Source of the DNA: Gemmatimonadales bacterium
GTDB lineage: Bacteria; Gemmatimonadota; Gemmatimonadetes; Gemmatimonadales; GWC2-71-9
DNA length: 7,730 nt
Assembly: GCA_025924275.1 (NCBI GenBank)
Contig: JAICEH010000097.1
Span: 1 to 7,730 of the forward strand
Reading direction: 5' to 3'
The notes beneath the pieces are model-generated. The model saw nothing but the letters and a program-made list of their open reading frames with translations. It did not search any database and was not told the origin of the DNA. Every line of letters starts with the position of its first letter. Within the stretch, counting starts at the first letter, position 1. Shown here piece by piece: positions 6,633-7,730 of the stretch. The position numbers and the translations under genes are program-made.

Positions 6633-7585
6633 TTGACGGTGATCGTGCCCGCCATCCCGACGTGCACCGTGCACTCGTAGTTGTACACCCCCGGCGTGTT
6701 GAAGGTGTGGGAGAATGCGAACGGAGCGGCGCTCGTGCCTGAAGCGGCGGGCTCGGTTCCGCCGACGGGATTGATGTTGTGCGGTGTGGCCGTGGTGGCC
6801 CAGGCCCAGCGGACCGTGGTGCCCGCCGGCACGGTGAGGTCGGCCGGCTGATACTGGTTGTTGGCCACGAGCACCTGGCCGCTCTCCGCCTCGAACGTCT
6901 GGGGCGACCCCGTGAGGCCGGCCACGGTCGCGGTGAGCGAGATCGTCCCCGGCGTTGCCCCGAAGCTGAACGTCGTCTGGGCCTCGCCATTCGCGCCCGT
7001 GTTGTCGGTCAGGTCCCCGAGGCTCGCGCTCCCGCCCGTCACGGCGAAGGTGACGAGCGTCCCCGCGACCGGGTTCCCGAACTCGTCGTTCACCCGGACG
7101 ATGATCGGGGAACCGGCCGGGGTTCCCACCCGGCCACCCTGGTCGTCACCACTCACCTTGGCGAGCGCGGCCGCCGGGCCGGCCCCCGCGTCGGCATCGA
7201 AGGTGAGCGGCGAGCCGGTGGCGCCGGCGAGCGTGGCGCGCGCCTGCTGGCCGCCCGCGGTAGTGCCGAGGGTCCAGGCCGTGCTGGCGATCCCGTCGGC
7301 GCCGGTCATGCTGCCGGCGGGCGTCACGGACCCATCCAGGGCGGTCCAGGTCACCTGCCGGTTGGGCTCCGGTGCGCCGTTCAGGGTGACCAGGACCCGC
7401 AGCGGATCGGTGAGTTCCTCCCCCACCGTGCCGAGCTGATCGTCGCCCGAGGGCGCGGCCTTGGCCAGGACCAGGTCGTCGTCGGGCGGGTTGTTGCCGC
7501 CGTTCCCGTCGCCCCCGCATCCGGCGATGAGGAACAGGGCGAGGGCGGCGCGCAGGGCGCCGGCCGGGTCGATGCGGCGGTGCAT
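6629..7585 (-). CDS. Lipoprotein with two Ig-like (Big_1-type) domains and a C-terminal cupredoxin domain
   Basis: This is a predicted lipid-anchored envelope protein with a blue-copper electron-transfer or copper-binding domain. ATG 7585 has GAGGA 4 nt upstream (7594-7590). A hydrophobic segment ends in the lipobox LIAG-C23, followed by a Gly/Asn/Asp linker (24-37). Two homologous Ig-like domains follow (about 38-133 and 140-234); both begin with SGDDQ and close with a TGSPxTFxA motif. The cupredoxin (about 237-318) has all type-1 copper ligands: His269 (TPHNI) and Cys305, His308, Met311 in YECTVHVGM. That C-x2-H-x2-M spacing is amicyanin/plastocyanin-like, so copper binding is a reasonable inference. 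Ig-like modules probably act as spacers holding the domain away from the membrane. Its stop overlaps the start of the unknown barrel-like gene (TTGA). The redox partner cannot be read from the sequence. Confidence 0.88.
   Translation of the reverse strand: MHRRIDPAGALRAALALFLIAGCGGDGNGGNNPPDDDLVLAKAAPSGDDQLGTVGEELTDPLRVLVTLNGAPEPNRQVTWTALDGSVTPAGSMTGADGIASTAWTLGTTAGGQQARATLAGATGSPLTFDADAGAGPAAALAKVSGDDQGGRVGTPAGSPIIVRVNDEFGNPVAGTLVTFAVTGGSASLGDLTDNTGANGEAQTTFSFGATPGTISLTATVAGLTGSPQTFEAESGQVLVANNQYQPADLTVPAGTTVRWAWATTATPHNINPVGGTEPAASGTSAAPFAFSHTFNTPGVYNYECTVHVGMAGTITVN
6884..7474 (-). repeat. Tandem repeat of two Ig-like domain modules
   Basis: The two halves (about 7474-7187 and 7168-6884) encode domains of about 95 residues each. 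They share the boundary motifs SGDDQ..G.VG at the start and LTGSPxTFxA or ATGSPxTFxA at the end, with a 'G..G.A.T…LG/FG.T.G' core between. They are divergent copies and not a recent exact duplication. Modules of this invasin/Big_1 type are common in secreted and surface proteins. Confidence 0.7.
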
Positions 7586-7730
7586 GGGATCCTCGGCGTA
7601 GACGTCTCAAACACTGGACTGCCGAGTTCACGGTGGCTGCCGGGACCCCGCGACGGCTTGTACGGGGCTAGCGTGGCGGCCCACCCAGGGCATCATTCAG
7701 GCAGGTGCCCACCGCCGGGCGCCAGGAGGG
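7586..7730 (-). other. Leader/intergenic region upstream of the cupredoxin lipoprotein gene
   Basis: These 145 nt hold no supported gene. Reading the minus strand toward the gene, TTGAGA (7610-7605) resembles a -35 box, but no -10 fits between it and the start codon. The only short palindrome is AGACGTCT (7600-7607), which is too short to call an operator. A minus-strand frame entering from the right edge stops at TAG 7670-7668. It could be the tail of an upstream gene, but about 20 codons are not enough to say. Confidence 0.3.
7724..7730 (+). promoter_or_regulatory. Possible ribosome binding site of a + strand gene beyond the window
   Basis: AGGAGGG, a consensus Shine-Dalgarno sequence, ends exactly at the window edge. 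A divergent + strand gene starting within about 10 nt downstream would explain it. The start codon is not visible, so this is only a pointer. Confidence 0.25.

Noticed and set aside
4335..6680. 781-codon + strand frame across atpD, the DUF481 gene and the minus-strand genes
   Set aside because: It is a shadow: two + strand genes with clear domains occupy other frames, and the translation is low complexity.
5020..6990. 656-codon open frame on the minus strand spanning the DUF481 gene, the unknown barrel gene and part of the cupredoxin gene
   Set aside because: It is out of frame with both well-supported minus-strand genes, covers the + strand DUF481 gene, and its product is Arg/Gly/Ala-rich without a signal or motif.
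7600..7607. AGACGTCT palindrome upstream of the cupredoxin gene as an operator
   Set aside because: Eight bases of perfect symmetry occur often by chance, and no second half-site or promoter fixes its position.
7668..7730. C-terminal tail of a minus-strand gene entering from the right edge and ending at TAG 7670-7668
   Set aside because: Only about 20 codons are visible. The two other minus-strand frames also end nearby, and none shows a recognisable motif.
1..7730. CRISPR arrays, tRNA/rRNA genes, insertion sequences or attachment sites
   Set aside because: Looked for on both strands: no regularly spaced direct repeats, no transposase-like product, no terminal inverted repeats and no tRNA-like cloverleaf. 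Coding genes fill nearly the whole window.

Overview
The window is about 7.7 kb of very GC-rich DNA (clearly above 70% by eye) with tightly packed genes. It looks like a Gram-negative bacterium of the Gemmatimonadota type, although the sequence alone cannot prove this. Three things point that way: a bacterial V/A-type ATPase operon, an outer-membrane DUF481 barrel with a signal peptide and a C-terminal aromatic residue, and a lipoprotein carrying tandem 'SGDDQ…G' Ig-like repeats of a kind I associate with that phylum. GTG and TTG starts are frequent.

Layout. Positions 1-4981 (+) hold the 3' half of a V-type ATPase operon in the order C (5'-truncated by the window edge), F, A, B, D. This is the Thermus-like order. 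The membrane and stator genes (I/a, K/c, E, G) would be expected upstream, outside the window. All four junctions are 4-nt stop/start overlaps (ATGA once, GTGA three times), so the block is almost certainly one translationally coupled transcription unit. Subunits A and B form the catalytic A3B3 head. D and F form the rotating central shaft, and C is the adapter joining the shaft to the membrane ring. Whether the enzyme makes or hydrolyses ATP, and whether it moves H+ or Na+, cannot be read here because the c-ring gene is missing.

Positions 4982-5055 are a 74-nt gap with a GC hairpin. A TATAAT box overlaps the atpD stop codon. A DUF481 outer-membrane protein (5056-5784, +) follows, possibly with its own promoter.

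Positions 5778-7585 (-) hold a convergent two-gene unit. The first gene is a lipoprotein with two Ig-like domains and a C-terminal type-1 copper (cupredoxin) domain with all four ligands present. It overlaps, by TTGA, a secreted protein of unknown family that looks like an outer-membrane barrel. The second gene's end overlaps the end of the DUF481 gene by 7 nt.

Positions 7586-7730 are the leader of the minus-strand unit. A strong AGGAGG sits at the very right edge and may belong to a divergent + strand gene beyond the window. No gene-free stretch exceeds 300 nt. I see no RNA gene, CRISPR array or mobile element. The ATPase part is ordinary biology; the least explained part is the cupredoxin lipoprotein/barrel pair.
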